The position numbers and the translations under genes are program-made. A stretch of DNA of 64,000 nt from VAXT01 sp963728535 (lineage in GTDB: Bacteria; Actinomycetota; Thermoleophilia; Gaiellales; Gaiellaceae), in NCBI GenBank assembly GCA_963728535.1, contig CAVSKK010000001.1, positions 2,480,001 through 2,544,000 on the forward strand, read 5' to 3'. This document shows, piece by piece, positions 8,667 through 19,472 of this stretch. The number at the start of each line of letters is the position of its first letter. Positions within the stretch are counted from its first letter, which is position 1. Under the pieces are notes generated by a model. It saw nothing but the letters and a program-made list of their open reading frames with translations. It was not told where the DNA came from and searched no databases.

Positions 8667-9164
8667 CTAGGTGCCGAGGACGACGACGAGCTGCGCGCCG
8701 TGGAGCTGGCGCGGAACGATTCCGTCGAGCGGCCCGACGAGGCTGACGCCGAGATCGGAGGCGAGGCGCTTACCCTCCGGGAGGCGGCCCGGGCGGTACA
8801 TGACGACGGTTCGACCGTAGCTCCGAGGGGCGTTCGCGGTTCCCCGGATCGGGTAGCCGCGCGCGTGAAGCTGCGACGCGGCGGCGGCGGCGGCTCCGGC
8901 GATCCCGTTTCCGTTCAGGACGAGCAACGAGGTCTTGCCGCGGGTGAGGGTCGTGGACTTCGGCTCGGGCCGTGACGGCGGCACGTTGTCGATCCCCAGC
9001 GCACGCATCTCCGCCGACTGCTTGGCGTGCGCCGCGAGGGGCTTCGAGAGCATCGCGATGCCGATAATCAGGAGAAGGACCAGCTCGAGGGCGGCGACGC
9101 CACCCGCGACGAGCGTCGCGGTGCGCCAATCGAGCTGGCGGGGGGCTGGGGCCGAGATCTCCAC
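8667..9164 (-). CDS. LytR C-terminal-domain protein
   Basis: A 165-residue protein starting at GTG. Residues about 18-38 (TLVAGGVAALELVLLLIIG) form one membrane anchor. From about residue 75 the LytR_C domain follows: LLVLNGNGIAGAAAAAASQL, then a YGRTVVMYRPG strand, and a C-terminal QLVVVLGT strand. The domain occurs at the end of LytR-CpsA-Psr enzymes and also alone in actinobacterial membrane proteins, where it is presumed to act at the cell wall without catalytic activity. The LCP catalytic domain is absent here, and the length is normal for the stand-alone form. It is followed 40 bases on by the epimerase stop on the same strand, so the two may form an operon (epimerase first). Confidence 0.8.
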   Translation of the reverse strand: MEISAPAPRQLDWRTATLVAGGVAALELVLLLIIGIAMLSKPLAAHAKQSAEMRALGIDNVPPSRPEPKSTTLTRGKTSLLVLNGNGIAGAAAAAASQLHARGYPIRGTANAPRSYGRTVVMYRPGRLPEGKRLASDLGVSLVGPLDGIVPRQLHGAQLVVVLGT

Positions 9165-9204
9165 GGGCCGAACGTGATTCGCCTCCGGCCGCGCCGTTCC
9201 TCCC

Positions 9205-10110
9205 CTACCGGCTCATCCACTCCCAGGTCTCGCGGAGGCCGTCCTCGAGGCTGTGCTCCGGCCGCCAGCCGAGCTCGTCGACCGCGCGGCTGATGTCGAG
9301 CACGCTGCGCTGAAGCTCCCCCGGACGCGGCGGCGCGAACACCGCCTCGACCTCCTCCTTGCCGGCGACGCGGCGGCACAGCTCGTACAGCTCGACCACG
9401 GACGTCTCGCGCCCGGTGCCGACGTTGAACACGCCGCCGTCCTGCTCGGCTGCGACCAGGGTCGCGCGCACGACGTCGGCGACGTACACGTAGTCGCGCG
9501 TCTGGCTCCCGTCGCCGAAGATCCTCGCCTGCTCACCGCTCAGCAGCCGGCGCGAGAAGATCGCGACGACGCCGGCCTCGCCGTGCGGGTCCTGCCGCGG
9601 CCCGTAGACGTTGCCGTAGCGCAGCGTGACGTGACGAGTCTCGTGCAGCCGGTTGAAGGTCGCCAGGTACTCCTCGCCCGCGAGCTTCGACGTTCCGTAC
9701 GGCGCGAGCGGCCGCCTCGGTGCGTCCTCGGTCGCCGGGCGATCGCATTCCCCGTAGATCGCCCCGCCGGTGGAGCTGAAGACGACCCGGGTGTCGTGCT
9801 CGAGGGCCGCCTGGAGCAGGTTGACCGTGCCGAGGATGTTGATCCTCGCGTCGTGCTCGGGCCGCTCGACCGACACGCGGACGTCGGCCTGCGCGGCGAG
9901 GTGGAAGCAGACCGTGGGCTTGACGCGCCCGAAGAGCTCTTCCTGGGACTCGCGGATGTCGCCCTCGACGAGCTCGGCGCCCTCGGGAACGTTCTCGCGC
10001 TTGCCGGTCGAAAGGTCGTCGAGGACCACGACGTCGTCGCCGCGTGCGACCAGCGCTTCAGCGACGTGCGAGCCGATGAACCCTGCTCCTCCGGTGACGA
10101 GAACCGCCAC
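9205..10110 (-). CDS. NAD-dependent sugar epimerase/dehydratase (GalE-like, extended SDR)
   Basis: A 301-residue extended short-chain dehydrogenase. The N terminus carries the NAD loop TGGAGFIGSHV, then VVVLDDLSTGKRENVP (Asp selects NAD), a FHLAAQADVRVSVE strand, FSSTGGAIYG (Ser/Thr of the catalytic triad) and YGTSKLAGEEYL (the YxxxK pair). RYGNVYGPRQDP and DYVYVADVV are typical of UDP-glucose 4-epimerase relatives. It probably interconverts UDP-sugars for surface glycans or galactose use; substrate cannot be read from sequence. The start is GTG with no ribosome site, only 17 bases from the divergent tmk start, and shares a bidirectional -10 with it. Confidence 0.88.
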   Translation of the reverse strand: MAVLVTGGAGFIGSHVAEALVARGDDVVVLDDLSTGKRENVPEGAELVEGDIRESQEELFGRVKPTVCFHLAAQADVRVSVERPEHDARINILGTVNLLQAALEHDTRVVFSSTGGAIYGECDRPATEDAPRRPLAPYGTSKLAGEEYLATFNRLHETRHVTLRYGNVYGPRQDPHGEAGVVAIFSRRLLSGEQARIFGDGSQTRDYVYVADVVRATLVAAEQDGGVFNVGTGRETSVVELYELCRRVAGKEEVEAVFAPPRPGELQRSVLDISRAVDELGWRPEHSLEDGLRETWEWMSR

Positions 10111-10115
10111 GCTCG

Positions 10116-10122
10116 TATCCTA
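10116..10122. promoter_or_regulatory. Shared bidirectional -10 element (epimerase / tmk)
   Basis: The seven bases TATCCTA read TATCCT on the plus strand (10116-10121) and TAGGAT on the minus strand (10122-10117). Each hexamer ends exactly six bases before a GTG start codon: tmk at 10128 and the epimerase at 10110. With only 17 bases between the two start codons there is no room for ribosome sites, so both messages are probably leaderless. Confidence 0.6.
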
Positions 10123-10127
10123 GGCGT

Positions 10128-10725
10128 GTGTTCGTCACCTTCGAGGGCCTTGACGGCTCGGGCAAGTCGACTCAGGCCGAGCTCTTGGGGGCTCACCTCG
10201 AAGCCGAAGGGCGCGACGTCGTGGTCACGCGCGAGCCGGGTGGGACCGAGCTCGGGGAAAAGGTGCGCGAGCTGGTCCTCGGCGGGACGAAGATCTCCCC
10301 GTGGGCAGAGGCGGGCCTCTTCGCGGCCGCGCGGGCCGAGCTCGTCTCGGAGGTGATCGGGCCGGCGCTCGAGCGCAAGGCGCGACGTCGTCTGCGACCG
10401 CTACCTCGACTCGTCGCTCGCCTACCAGGGGATCGCGCGCGGCCTCGGCGTCGATCGCGTGCTCGCCCTGAACATCGACGCGATCCGCGGCATCCTCCCC
10501 GACGTGACGTTTCTGCTGCTCATCGATCCGGAGGAGGCTGCCCGGCGTACCGGCTCGGCCGACGATCGCATCGAGCAGGAGGGCCCGGAGTTCCTGCGCT
10601 CTGTCGACATGGCCTACCGCGAGCTCGGCTTGATCTTCGGCGCGCGGATCGTCACCCTCGACGGCTCGAAGCCGCCCGAGGAGATCGCGAAGGAGGTGCG
10701 TGCCAAGCTTCCAGGGCTTTCCTGA
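10128..10725 (+). CDS. tmk: Thymidylate kinase, frame broken by one inserted base
   Basis: The first frame gives FVTFEGLDGSGKSTQAELL (P-loop) and VVTREPGGTELGE (DR/E-P-G motif), then turns to nonsense after about residue 85 (ALERK). The next frame continues at once with DVVCDRYLDSSLAYQG, VDRVLALNIDAIRG, LLLIDPEEAARRTG (LID region) and DRIEQEGPEF to a stop at 10725. Removing one G in AAGG at about 10377-10380 restores a 198-residue Tmk of normal length. The enzyme phosphorylates dTMP to dTDP. An essential gene is unlikely to be truly dead, so I treat the break as a probable sequence or assembly error; it is one of several +1 breaks nearby. GTG start, no ribosome site, shared -10 with the epimerase. 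Confidence 0.88.
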
Positions 10726-11779
10726 GCAGGCGGAGGCTCGGCGCCTGCTCGACGCAGCCCTCGCCGAGGGGCCGGCGCACGCGTACCTCTTCCACGGCCC
10801 GGCGGGAGTGGGGAAGCGCCGCGCTGCGATCGGCTTCGCGGGCGAGCTGCTCGGCGACCCCGGCCGGGTCGAGCGCCGCGCGCACCCGGATCTCTACGTG
10901 CTCGAGCCGCTCGGCGACCAGATCCGGATCGACGCGATCCGCGAGCTCCGGCACGACCTGCACATGCGCCCGTTCGAGGCCGACCGCCGCGTCTACCTCA
11001 TCTTCGGGGCGCACTCGCTGAACGACGAGGCCGCCGACGCGCTGCTCAAGGACCTCGAGGAGCCGCCTCCGTACGCCGTCGCCGTGCTCGTCGCCGACGA
11101 CCTCGGCCAGCTGTCCGCGACGATCCGCTCGCGCTGCCAGCCCGTCCCGTTCCGGCGGCTGGCGGAGAAGACGGTCCGCGAGGAGATCGCCCGGCGCGCG
11201 CCGGAGCTCTCGGAGGAGGAAGCGACGTCGCTCGCGCGTGTCGCCGGCGGGCGCCTCGACCGGGTCGATCGGTTGCTCGACCCGCAGGCGGCGAGGCGGC
11301 GGGAGGCCGTGCTCGAGGTCGCTCGCTCGGTCTACCGCGTTCCGGGGTTCGAGCCGCGCGACGCTGCGGAGACCCTGATGGGCATCGCCGCCGAGCGGGC
11401 GGCCGAGGCCAAGGAGCGCGCGCAGGGCGAGAACGAGGAGCTCGCGCTGACTCCGCGCGAGAAGGAGCAGCGAACACGCCGTGCGATGCGGGGAGCCGAG
11501 CGCGAGGAGATCATGCTCTGCCTCGAGGAGCTCGAGGCGTGGTACCGCGACCTCGTCGTCGTCGCCGCAGGCGCCGAGTCGGCGGCGGCGCACGTCGACC
11601 GGCTCGCCGAGCTGCGGGAGGACGCGACGGTCGAGCTGCTTCCGGGTGCGGAGGCCGCGGCCGAGACCGTGCGCGAAACGTGGCGGCTCTTCGAGGAGCT
11701 CCAGCTTCAGGCCGGGCTCGCGCTGGAGGCGCTCTTCGTGAAGCTCCGCCGAGAGCTCGCCGGCGCCCCGGTTGCTTAA
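10700..11779 (+). CDS. holB: DNA polymerase III delta-prime-type clamp-loader subunit
   Basis: A 359-residue AAA+ protein. It shows the Walker A-like loop FHGPAGVGKRRAA, HPDLYVLEP, IRIDAIRELRHDL, the strand VYLIFGAHSLND followed by EAADALLKDLEEPPP (sensor region), and SATIRSRCQPVPFRRL, all typical of DnaX/HolB clamp-loader proteins. It helps load the sliding clamp during replication. The usual zinc-binding cysteines of gamma/tau are absent, which favours delta-prime over DnaX. The C-terminal part is rich in charged helices. The GTG start has a strong AAGGAGG directly upstream and overlaps the end of tmk by 26 bases; tmk-holB is a common actinobacterial pair. Confidence 0.88.
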   Translation: MPSFQGFPEQAEARRLLDAALAEGPAHAYLFHGPAGVGKRRAAIGFAGELLGDPGRVERRAHPDLYVLEPLGDQIRIDAIRELRHDLHMRPFEADRRVYLIFGAHSLNDEAADALLKDLEEPPPYAVAVLVADDLGQLSATIRSRCQPVPFRRLAEKTVREEIARRAPELSEEEATSLARVAGGRLDRVDRLLDPQAARRREAVLEVARSVYRVPGFEPRDAAETLMGIAAERAAEAKERAQGENEELALTPREKEQRTRRAMRGAEREEIMLCLEELEAWYRDLVVVAAGAESAAAHVDRLAELREDATVELLPGAEAAAETVRETWRLFEELQLQAGLALEALFVKLRRELAGAPVA

Positions 11780-11791
11780 GTGGAGAACAGG

Positions 11792-12349
11792 GTGAAGCGT
11801 TGGCAAGTCCTGGCCGCAGGCATGGGAGTCGTTCTGGTGGCGGGCTGTAACGACTCGGGCAAAGCGGGCTCGGACTTTCGCACGCAGGCAACTGCCATCT
11901 GCAAGCGGCAGCACAGGGAAGTCGAAACCATCCCCGACTCGAGGCCGGATCGGTATCAGGCACGCGTCCTGAAGGCTCTGCGGAGGCACCTCGATGAGCT
12001 GCGGCGGCTCGACGCTCCTCCAGAACTAACCCCGAGGATGCAACGGTGGCTTGCCGCGGGCGACGAGCTCCTTCAGTTCCTACACCGACAGCAGCGAGCT
12101 CTCGCCGCCGACATGAAGCTCCTCGAGGCTGCGATCAAGCGAGAACCAGCCGTCCCGCGTCGAAAGCTCACACGCTGGGATCTTGAGCACCCGACCGCAT
12201 CGATCATTTCCAAACTCGAGAAATTGCCGGAGTACCAGGAGTTCGAGCGCCACAGCGCAGCGATTGTGCGGGAGGGGACTCCGGTGTACCGGCGTTTTCT
12301 GCGGCTGGGACGGGAACTTGGCCTTTCGGCCTGTGTGACCGACAACTAG
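11792..12349 (+). CDS. Lipoprotein of unknown function
   Basis: The frame opens at GTG 11780, but the second GTG at 11792 gives a better lipoprotein signal (KRWQVLAAGMG followed by the lipobox VLVAGC) and a closer ribosome site (GGAG). The mature part, about 165 residues, is helical and charged, with ICKRQHREVE near its start and LSACVTDN near its end; the two cysteines could be linked. The pattern DFRTQATAICK...DELRRLDAPPEL...RWLAAGDELLQ resembles small extracytoplasmic helical proteins common in actinobacteria that lack assigned roles. It follows holB by 12 bases and may be cotranscribed, but functional connection is unlikely. Confidence 0.7.
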   Translation: MKRWQVLAAGMGVVLVAGCNDSGKAGSDFRTQATAICKRQHREVETIPDSRPDRYQARVLKALRRHLDELRRLDAPPELTPRMQRWLAAGDELLQFLHRQQRALAADMKLLEAAIKREPAVPRRKLTRWDLEHPTASIISKLEKLPEYQEFERHSAAIVREGTPVYRRFLRLGRELGLSACVTDN

Positions 12350-12351
12350 TT

Positions 12352-12393
12352 CGGGGCCAGGCCCTGCGCGTTGCAACGCAAGACCTGACCCCG
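12352..12393. repeat. Long imperfect hairpin (REP-like element or terminator)
   Basis: CGGGGCCAGG at the left is matched by CCTGACCCCG at the right, with an inner GCGCGTTG/CAACGC stem, giving a near-continuous 42-base stem-loop with three mismatches. It sits between convergent genes. The arms resemble a repeat seen in many bacterial chromosomes (GGGGTCAGGTCTTGC type), so it may be a REP element; no T-run follows. Confidence 0.6.
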
Positions 12394-12414
12394 GAGTTAA
12401 CGAAGGTGATCGCC

Positions 12415-12483
12415 CTAAAAGACGTAGACCACGAGCAGGACGATCAGGATGATCAGTAGCAAGGTCCCAATGCCGATGTACAT
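12415..12483 (-). CDS. 22-residue hydrophobic membrane microprotein
   Basis: This is below usual gene-calling length. Reading the minus strand, an AGGAGG site (12488-12493) lies five bases before an ATG at 12483. The product begins MYIGIGTLLL, continues as an unbroken Ile/Leu/Val stretch and ends VYVF before a TAG at 12415. The whole chain is one transmembrane helix with no charged residue. The exact ribosome-site spacing and the purely hydrophobic content argue strongly for a real gene. Tiny one-helix proteins of this kind occur across bacteria and commonly act as membrane-stress or complex-modulating peptides; no specific partner is evident. It is isolated, between the hairpin above and the transaminase promoter region. 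Confidence 0.7.
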   Translation of the reverse strand: MYIGIGTLLLIILIVLLVVYVF

Positions 12484-12571
12484 GCGCACCTCCTCTTGAC
12501 TGCGGCAGATATTTCCGCTGGAGGGCGCGCTCAAACATCGCCCGAGTCGAGACGAGCCGGGTCGAAAGAAG

Positions 12572-13897
12572 CTACGCCGCGGCCAGCGCGTGGTCGAGCT
12601 TCTCGAGGCCCTCGTCGAGCTCTTCGCGCGTGATCGTCAGCGGCGGGGCGACGATGATCACGTTCCAGTGCGTCATCAGGTAGAGACCGCGATCGAAAGC
12701 GGCTCTCATGATCTTCTTCATCGGGGCGAGCGCCTCGCCTGACGCGTTGAACGGGACGAGCGGCTCGCGTGTCTCACGGTCCTTGACGAGCTCGACGCCG
12801 TAGAAAAGACCCAGGCCCCGCACCTCGCCGATCGCCTCGTGCTTGTCGGCGAGCGCCGCGAGCCCGTCGCCGAGCACCTCGCCCATTGCGGCCGCGTTCT
12901 CGACGATGCCTTCCTCGCGGAACGCCCTGATCGACGCCACGCCCGCCGCGCACGCAAGCGGATGGCCCGAATACGTGAGCCCGCCCGCGAAGTAGCGATC
13001 GCGCACCCAGTCGGCGATCTTCTCCGAGACCGTCATCGCGCCGAGCGGCACGTACCCGGAGTTGATCCCCTTGGCCAGCGTGATGATGTCCGGGACGACA
13101 TCCCAGTTCTCGCAGGCGAACCACTTGCCGGTGCGGCCGAAGCCGGCCATCACCTCGTCGAGGATGAGCAGGATCCCGTGGCGGTCGCAGACCTCGCGCA
13201 CCGACTGGAGGTAGCCGGGCGGCGGTGGGATGACGCCGTTCGTCCCGGTCACGGTCTCGAGGATCACGGCGGCGACGTTCTCCGGCCCTTCGTACTGGAG
13301 GATCTCCTCGAGGTGCGGCGCGCCCGTACAGACCGGGCACGGATCGGGATGCCCCGCCGGACACCGGTAGGTGTACGGATCGAGAAGGCGGACGATCCCC
13401 GGGATGCCCGGCTCGGCGGGCCAGCGGCGTGGGTCGCCCGTCGCGGAGATCGCGCCCGCGGTCGCGCCGTGGTACGAGCGGTAGCGCGCCACGATCTTGT
13501 CCCGTCCTGTAAACCAGCGCGCGAGCTTGAGCGCGTTCTCGTTCGCCTCGGCGCCGCCGTTCGTGAAGAACGACATCGTGAGGTCGCCCGGCGTCACCTC
13601 GGCGAGAAGGCGTGCCAGCTCGGAGCGCTTCTCGTTCGCCATCATCGGCCCGATCGTGCAGAGCCGGTCAGCCTGCTCCTTGATCGCTGCGATCACCTTC
13701 GGGTGCTGGTGCCCGATCGAGACGTTGACGAGCTGCGAAGCGAAGTCGAGGTAGCGCTTCCCGTCGAAATCCCAGAAGTAGCGGCCTTCGGCGCCGGCGA
13801 TCGGGATCGGGTCGATTGCGGAGCGCACCGACCAGGAGTGGAGGACGTACCGCGCATCATCTGCGCGCACACGGTCGCCCGACTCGACGAGAGCCAT
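12572..13897 (-). CDS. Class III pyridoxal-phosphate aminotransferase (beta-alanine/omega-amino acid type)
   Basis: A 441-residue class III transaminase. Visible landmarks are the N-terminal GRYFWDFDGKRYLDFASQ, FTNGGAEANENALKLAR (phosphate-binding), RSYHGATAGAISATGD, LILDEVMAGFGRTGKWFA (Asp for the PLP ring nitrogen), and ITLAKGINSGYVPLGAM containing the PLP lysine. An insertion with CPAGHPDPCPVC near residue 175 is typical of a subgroup often annotated as beta-alanine or taurine-type aminotransferases. It transfers an amino group from an omega-amino acid to a keto acid. About 650 bases away on the other strand lies a methylmalonate-semialdehyde-type dehydrogenase, which could use malonate semialdehyde made from beta-alanine; that pairing is inference. 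TAGGAT lies six bases before the ATG, suggesting a leaderless message. Confidence 0.87.
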   Translation of the reverse strand: MALVESGDRVRADDARYVLHSWSVRSAIDPIPIAGAEGRYFWDFDGKRYLDFASQLVNVSIGHQHPKVIAAIKEQADRLCTIGPMMANEKRSELARLLAEVTPGDLTMSFFTNGGAEANENALKLARWFTGRDKIVARYRSYHGATAGAISATGDPRRWPAEPGIPGIVRLLDPYTYRCPAGHPDPCPVCTGAPHLEEILQYEGPENVAAVILETVTGTNGVIPPPPGYLQSVREVCDRHGILLILDEVMAGFGRTGKWFACENWDVVPDIITLAKGINSGYVPLGAMTVSEKIADWVRDRYFAGGLTYSGHPLACAAGVASIRAFREEGIVENAAAMGEVLGDGLAALADKHEAIGEVRGLGLFYGVELVKDRETREPLVPFNASGEALAPMKKIMRAAFDRGLYLMTHWNVIIVAPPLTITREELDEGLEKLDHALAAA

Positions 13898-13903
13898 GAG
13901 CCG

Positions 13904-13909
13904 ATCCTA
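13904..13909 (-). promoter_or_regulatory. -10-like hexamer for the aminotransferase
   Basis: On the minus strand TAGGAT is followed by six bases and the ATG at 13897; there is no ribosome site. This matches the leaderless pattern seen elsewhere in the window. The hexamer abuts the stop codon of the next minus-strand gene. Confidence 0.5.
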
Positions 13910-13910
13910 A

Positions 13911-14507
13911 CTACTGCTGGAAATCGGCCGGAATCGTGTCCGGCGGAGTGCCGATCACGAGCGCGATCTCACGCCCGTCGCTGAGCTCGATCTCCCGTGG
14001 GTCGCCGTCGTAGGCCTCGCCGTCGACGTAGATCCCGATCGGCGTGTCGGGAGCGCAGTAGTCGCCGACACAGCTCGAGTCGAAGCGGACGTTCCACTCG
14101 ACAAAAAACTGGCCGAGACTGTTCGGCTCCGGCGTCTTCGTTTCCGTGTGCAGGACGCCGTCGGCTGCATGCGTGTGCAGCGGCGAGATGCACGGCTTGT
14201 CGCAGTCGCCCGTCAGCCCGACGCCCTGCTCGTCGCTGATGACAGCCGGATTGGTCGTGTCGATCCCGATGCCGGCCGGAACGAGCACCGGCTCGCCGTT
14301 GAAGAAGACGTCGAGATGCGCGTGCACGTGGTACTGGAGGAACTCCGCGCGCTCGGGGACGAGCCCCGCATTTCGGGTCAGCTCCATCGGGTTCGGCGGA
14401 GGCGGCCAGTTGGGGGGCGATCCCTTGGCCTCGCTTCCGCCTCCGTCCCCGCCGCCGCAACCGGCCAGCAGGAGGAGGCAGCAAGCCGCTGCGATCCTGG
14501 GCGCCAT
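13911..14507 (-). CDS. Histidine-rich secreted lipoprotein, conserved family of unknown function
   Basis: Starting at ATG 14507 gives 198 residues with a lipoprotein signal (ACCLLLLAGC). A Gly/Ser/Pro-rich stretch follows, then the domain: YHVHAHLDVFFNGEPVLVPA, GIGIDTTN, CDKPCISPLHTHAADGVLHT, and LGQFFVEWNV, ending with DSSCVGDYC. The HVHAHLD and LHTHAADGVLH clusters provide five or more histidines, which together with cysteine pairs suggest metal binding or a redox-stable exported fold. Proteins with this same motif order occur in many actinobacteria without an assigned role. It lies head-to-head with the semialdehyde dehydrogenase gene, separated by 36 bases, and both have -10-like hexamers six bases before their ATG. 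Confidence 0.75.
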   Translation of the reverse strand: MAPRIAAACCLLLLAGCGGGDGGGSEAKGSPPNWPPPPNPMELTRNAGLVPERAEFLQYHVHAHLDVFFNGEPVLVPAGIGIDTTNPAVISDEQGVGLTGDCDKPCISPLHTHAADGVLHTETKTPEPNSLGQFFVEWNVRFDSSCVGDYCAPDTPIGIYVDGEAYDGDPREIELSDGREIALVIGTPPDTIPADFQQ

Positions 14508-14513
14508 CGGGCA

Positions 14514-14537
14514 ACTGTATCCCCGTCGCGCTACGCT
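14514..14537. promoter_or_regulatory. Divergent leaderless promoters (lipoprotein / mmsA)
   Basis: On the minus strand TACAGT (14519-14514) ends six bases before the ATG at 14507. On the plus strand TACGCT (14532-14537) ends six bases before the ATG at 14544. Neither gene has a ribosome site in the 36-base gap. Confidence 0.5.
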
Positions 14538-14543
14538 GATCGC

Positions 14544-16074
<1,531 letters not shown>

Positions 16075-16075
16075 C

Positions 16076-17110
16076 CTAGCGGGCGAGGAGGGCCTTGAGC
16101 GCCGCGTAGGCCGGGCGCGGCGCAAGATCGGCCGCGAGTAGGCCGTAGCCCGACTGGAGCTCGTTTTCGCCGGACCGGGCGGCGTCCTTGTACCAGAAGG
16201 CCCTCTCGACGTACGGGTAGCGGGACTCGACGAGCGCGAGGGCGCGTGTGAGGTAGGCCGCCTGTTCCTGCGGTGTGACGCCGAGCTCCCAGAACGGGAG
16301 GCCGGCGTGGTTCGCGCGCACCGACCACCCGAACTCGGTGAACCAGATCGGCTTGTCGCCGTCGCCGTAGCGGGTCATCAGCTCGTGGATCGCCGGCACG
16401 TGCGCAAGCAGCCACCAGTCGTCGCCGTCGTCGGCGGCTTCCGGGCGGCGCGTTGCCCTGGTAGGGATGCGTGGCCATGACGTCGAACGCGCCGCGGGCC
16501 CCGGCGGCATAGGCACGCGCGAGGAAGCGGTCGTCGTTGTGCATGAGGCCGCCGAAGACGACGAGCGCGTTCCGGTCGCCCGCCTTGATCGCGGGGTAGG
16601 CGGCGCGCAAGAGGCGCACGTACTGCCGGGCGGAGCTGCCCCAGAAGCTTCGGTCGTTCGGCTCGTTCCAGACCTCCCAGGCGCCGACGCGACCCCGGAA
16701 GTGGCGCGCGGCCCAGCGCGCGAAGCGGGCGAAGTCGGCGCGGCGACGCGGCGGGGCCGCCTGCCCGCGGCCGCCGTTGGCCCAGGCCGGCGTCCAGAGC
16801 AGCGTTCCCAGGACCTCCATGCCGCGCGCGCGAGCCAGATTCACGCAGCGGTCGGCGAGTCCGCACGTGCCAGCCGCTGAGCCGACGCCGCCGGGGCTGG
16901 AGCGATTGCCAGCCGATGTCGATCCGGACCGTGCTGACGCCGGCGTTCGCGAGCCTTGTCGCGATCGCCGCCCGCCGCTCGTCGGTCTGGCCCCACGTGC
17001 AATGGAATTGCACGCCGACGGCGAGCCGTGGCTCGAGGCGGGTCGCGCCGGGGACAGCGTGTGCGGAAACGGCGACGCACCCCGACAGAACAAGAATTAG
17101 GGCGATGCGA
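16076..17110 (-). CDS. Secreted glycoside hydrolase (cellulase-like TIM barrel), frame broken twice
   Basis: Three frames join to give one protein. The first holds LILVLSGCVAVSAHA (signal peptide) and LAVGVQFHCTWGQTDERRAA, STVRIDIGWQSLQP; the second holds CGLADRCVNLARARGMEVLG, WTPAWANGG, GAWEVWNEPNDRSFWGSS (acid/base Glu) and DVMATHPYQGNAP; the third holds DDWWLLAHVPAIHEL, DKPIWFTEFGWSV (nucleophile Glu) and a C terminus ending LKALLAR. The breaks fall at the GGGG of 16893-16896 and the GGG of 16443-16445; deleting one base at each restores the frame. The fold and paired Glu motifs fit clan GH-A enzymes (GH5/GH39 type) acting on beta-linked glycans outside the cell. No standard in-frame start is visible, so the 5' end is approximate and a third error is possible. 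Confidence 0.75.
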
Positions 17111-17163
17111 CGGGGGATCGCGGGGAAGGGTAACGCGCCCTGAGTCGGACGTCGGGCCGATGG

Positions 17164-17192
17164 AGGGTGGGCGGCGCTGGGCCGCCCACCCT
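17164..17192 (-). terminator. Strong hairpin after the subtilase gene
   Basis: AGGGTGGGCGGC (17164-17175) pairs perfectly with GCCGCCCACCCT (17181-17192) around a five-base loop, 12 bases beyond the protease stop. It has no long T-run, a common form in G+C-rich actinobacteria. Confidence 0.75.
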
Positions 17193-17203
17193 TCGAGCGA
17201 GAT

Positions 17204-18924
<1,721 letters not shown>

Positions 18925-19026
18925 CAGGTCCCCCCTTGGGCGAAGGTTTTGACGGCGCGAGAAGTAAAAGGCATCAGGGCGTCCGTGTCTACACCCGCGC
19001 AAGAGGCGGCTAAGCTAGGAGCCCCC

Positions 19027-19099
19027 GCCGACGTAGCTCAGTTGGTAGAGCACTTCACTCGTAATGAAGGGGTCCGCGGTTCGAATCCGCGCGTCGGCT
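19027..19099 (+). tRNA. tRNA-Thr (anticodon CGT)
   Basis: The acceptor stem GCCGACG (19027-19033) pairs with CGTCGGC (19092-19098). The D-arm AGCTCAGTTGGTAGAGC is standard; the anticodon stem CTTCA/TGAAG encloses CTCGTAA, giving anticodon CGT (Thr, codon ACG). GGTTCGAATCC is the T-loop. The CCA end is not encoded. The gene is the left end of a direct repeat whose other copy lies at 22585 and contains only its 3' half. Confidence 0.96.
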
Positions 19100-19244
19100 C
19101 TCGCTTCCCTGGCCGGCGGCGCGCTTCGCGCGCCGCCTCGCGCCGCTCCCTCCTGCGAGCGGCCCGTGCGCGCCAGCACTGTTCCACTCGCATACGGGCA
19201 CGGAGCGACGCGCCAGGAAACCGAGAGCGGGGAGGCCGACTCGA
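19055..19244 (+). repeat. Direct repeat, left copy (tRNA-Thr 3' half plus 145 bp downstream)
   Basis: From TCACTCGTAATGAAGG inside the tRNA anticodon arm to CCGACTCGA, this segment is matched at 22585-22781 with only scattered differences and small indels. The two copies flank the RTX-like gene like attachment sites. Confidence 0.85.
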
Positions 19245-19437
19245 CGGCGAACTGGACGTCGTTTTGTTCCAAAGTCGGCACGAAAGATCCTTGACAGACT
19301 CAGGAGTCGGACACCGAATTTCCGTTCCACTCGCATACGGGCCCGGAGCGATGCGCCGGGAAACCGAGAGCTGGAGGGCTTGGTAGCAAAGTCGGCACAG
19401 AAATCCCTTGACAGAATTCGGTGTCCGACACCGGATT
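19189..19437 (+). repeat. Two degenerate tandem units of about 115-130 bp
   Basis: Unit 1 (about 19189-19321) and unit 2 (19322-19437) both run from GTTCCACTCGCATACGGG through GCGCCAGGAAACCGAGAG to AAAGTCGGCAC, CTTGACAGA and a palindromic GTCGGACACCGA-type end. A third partial unit lies at about 22711-22781. The GGTGTCCGACACC core resembles palindromes at 8591-8650. Confidence 0.7.
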
Positions 19438-19472
19438 TCCGGCCCTATCCCTCGTTCAAGGGACGGTCCGAA

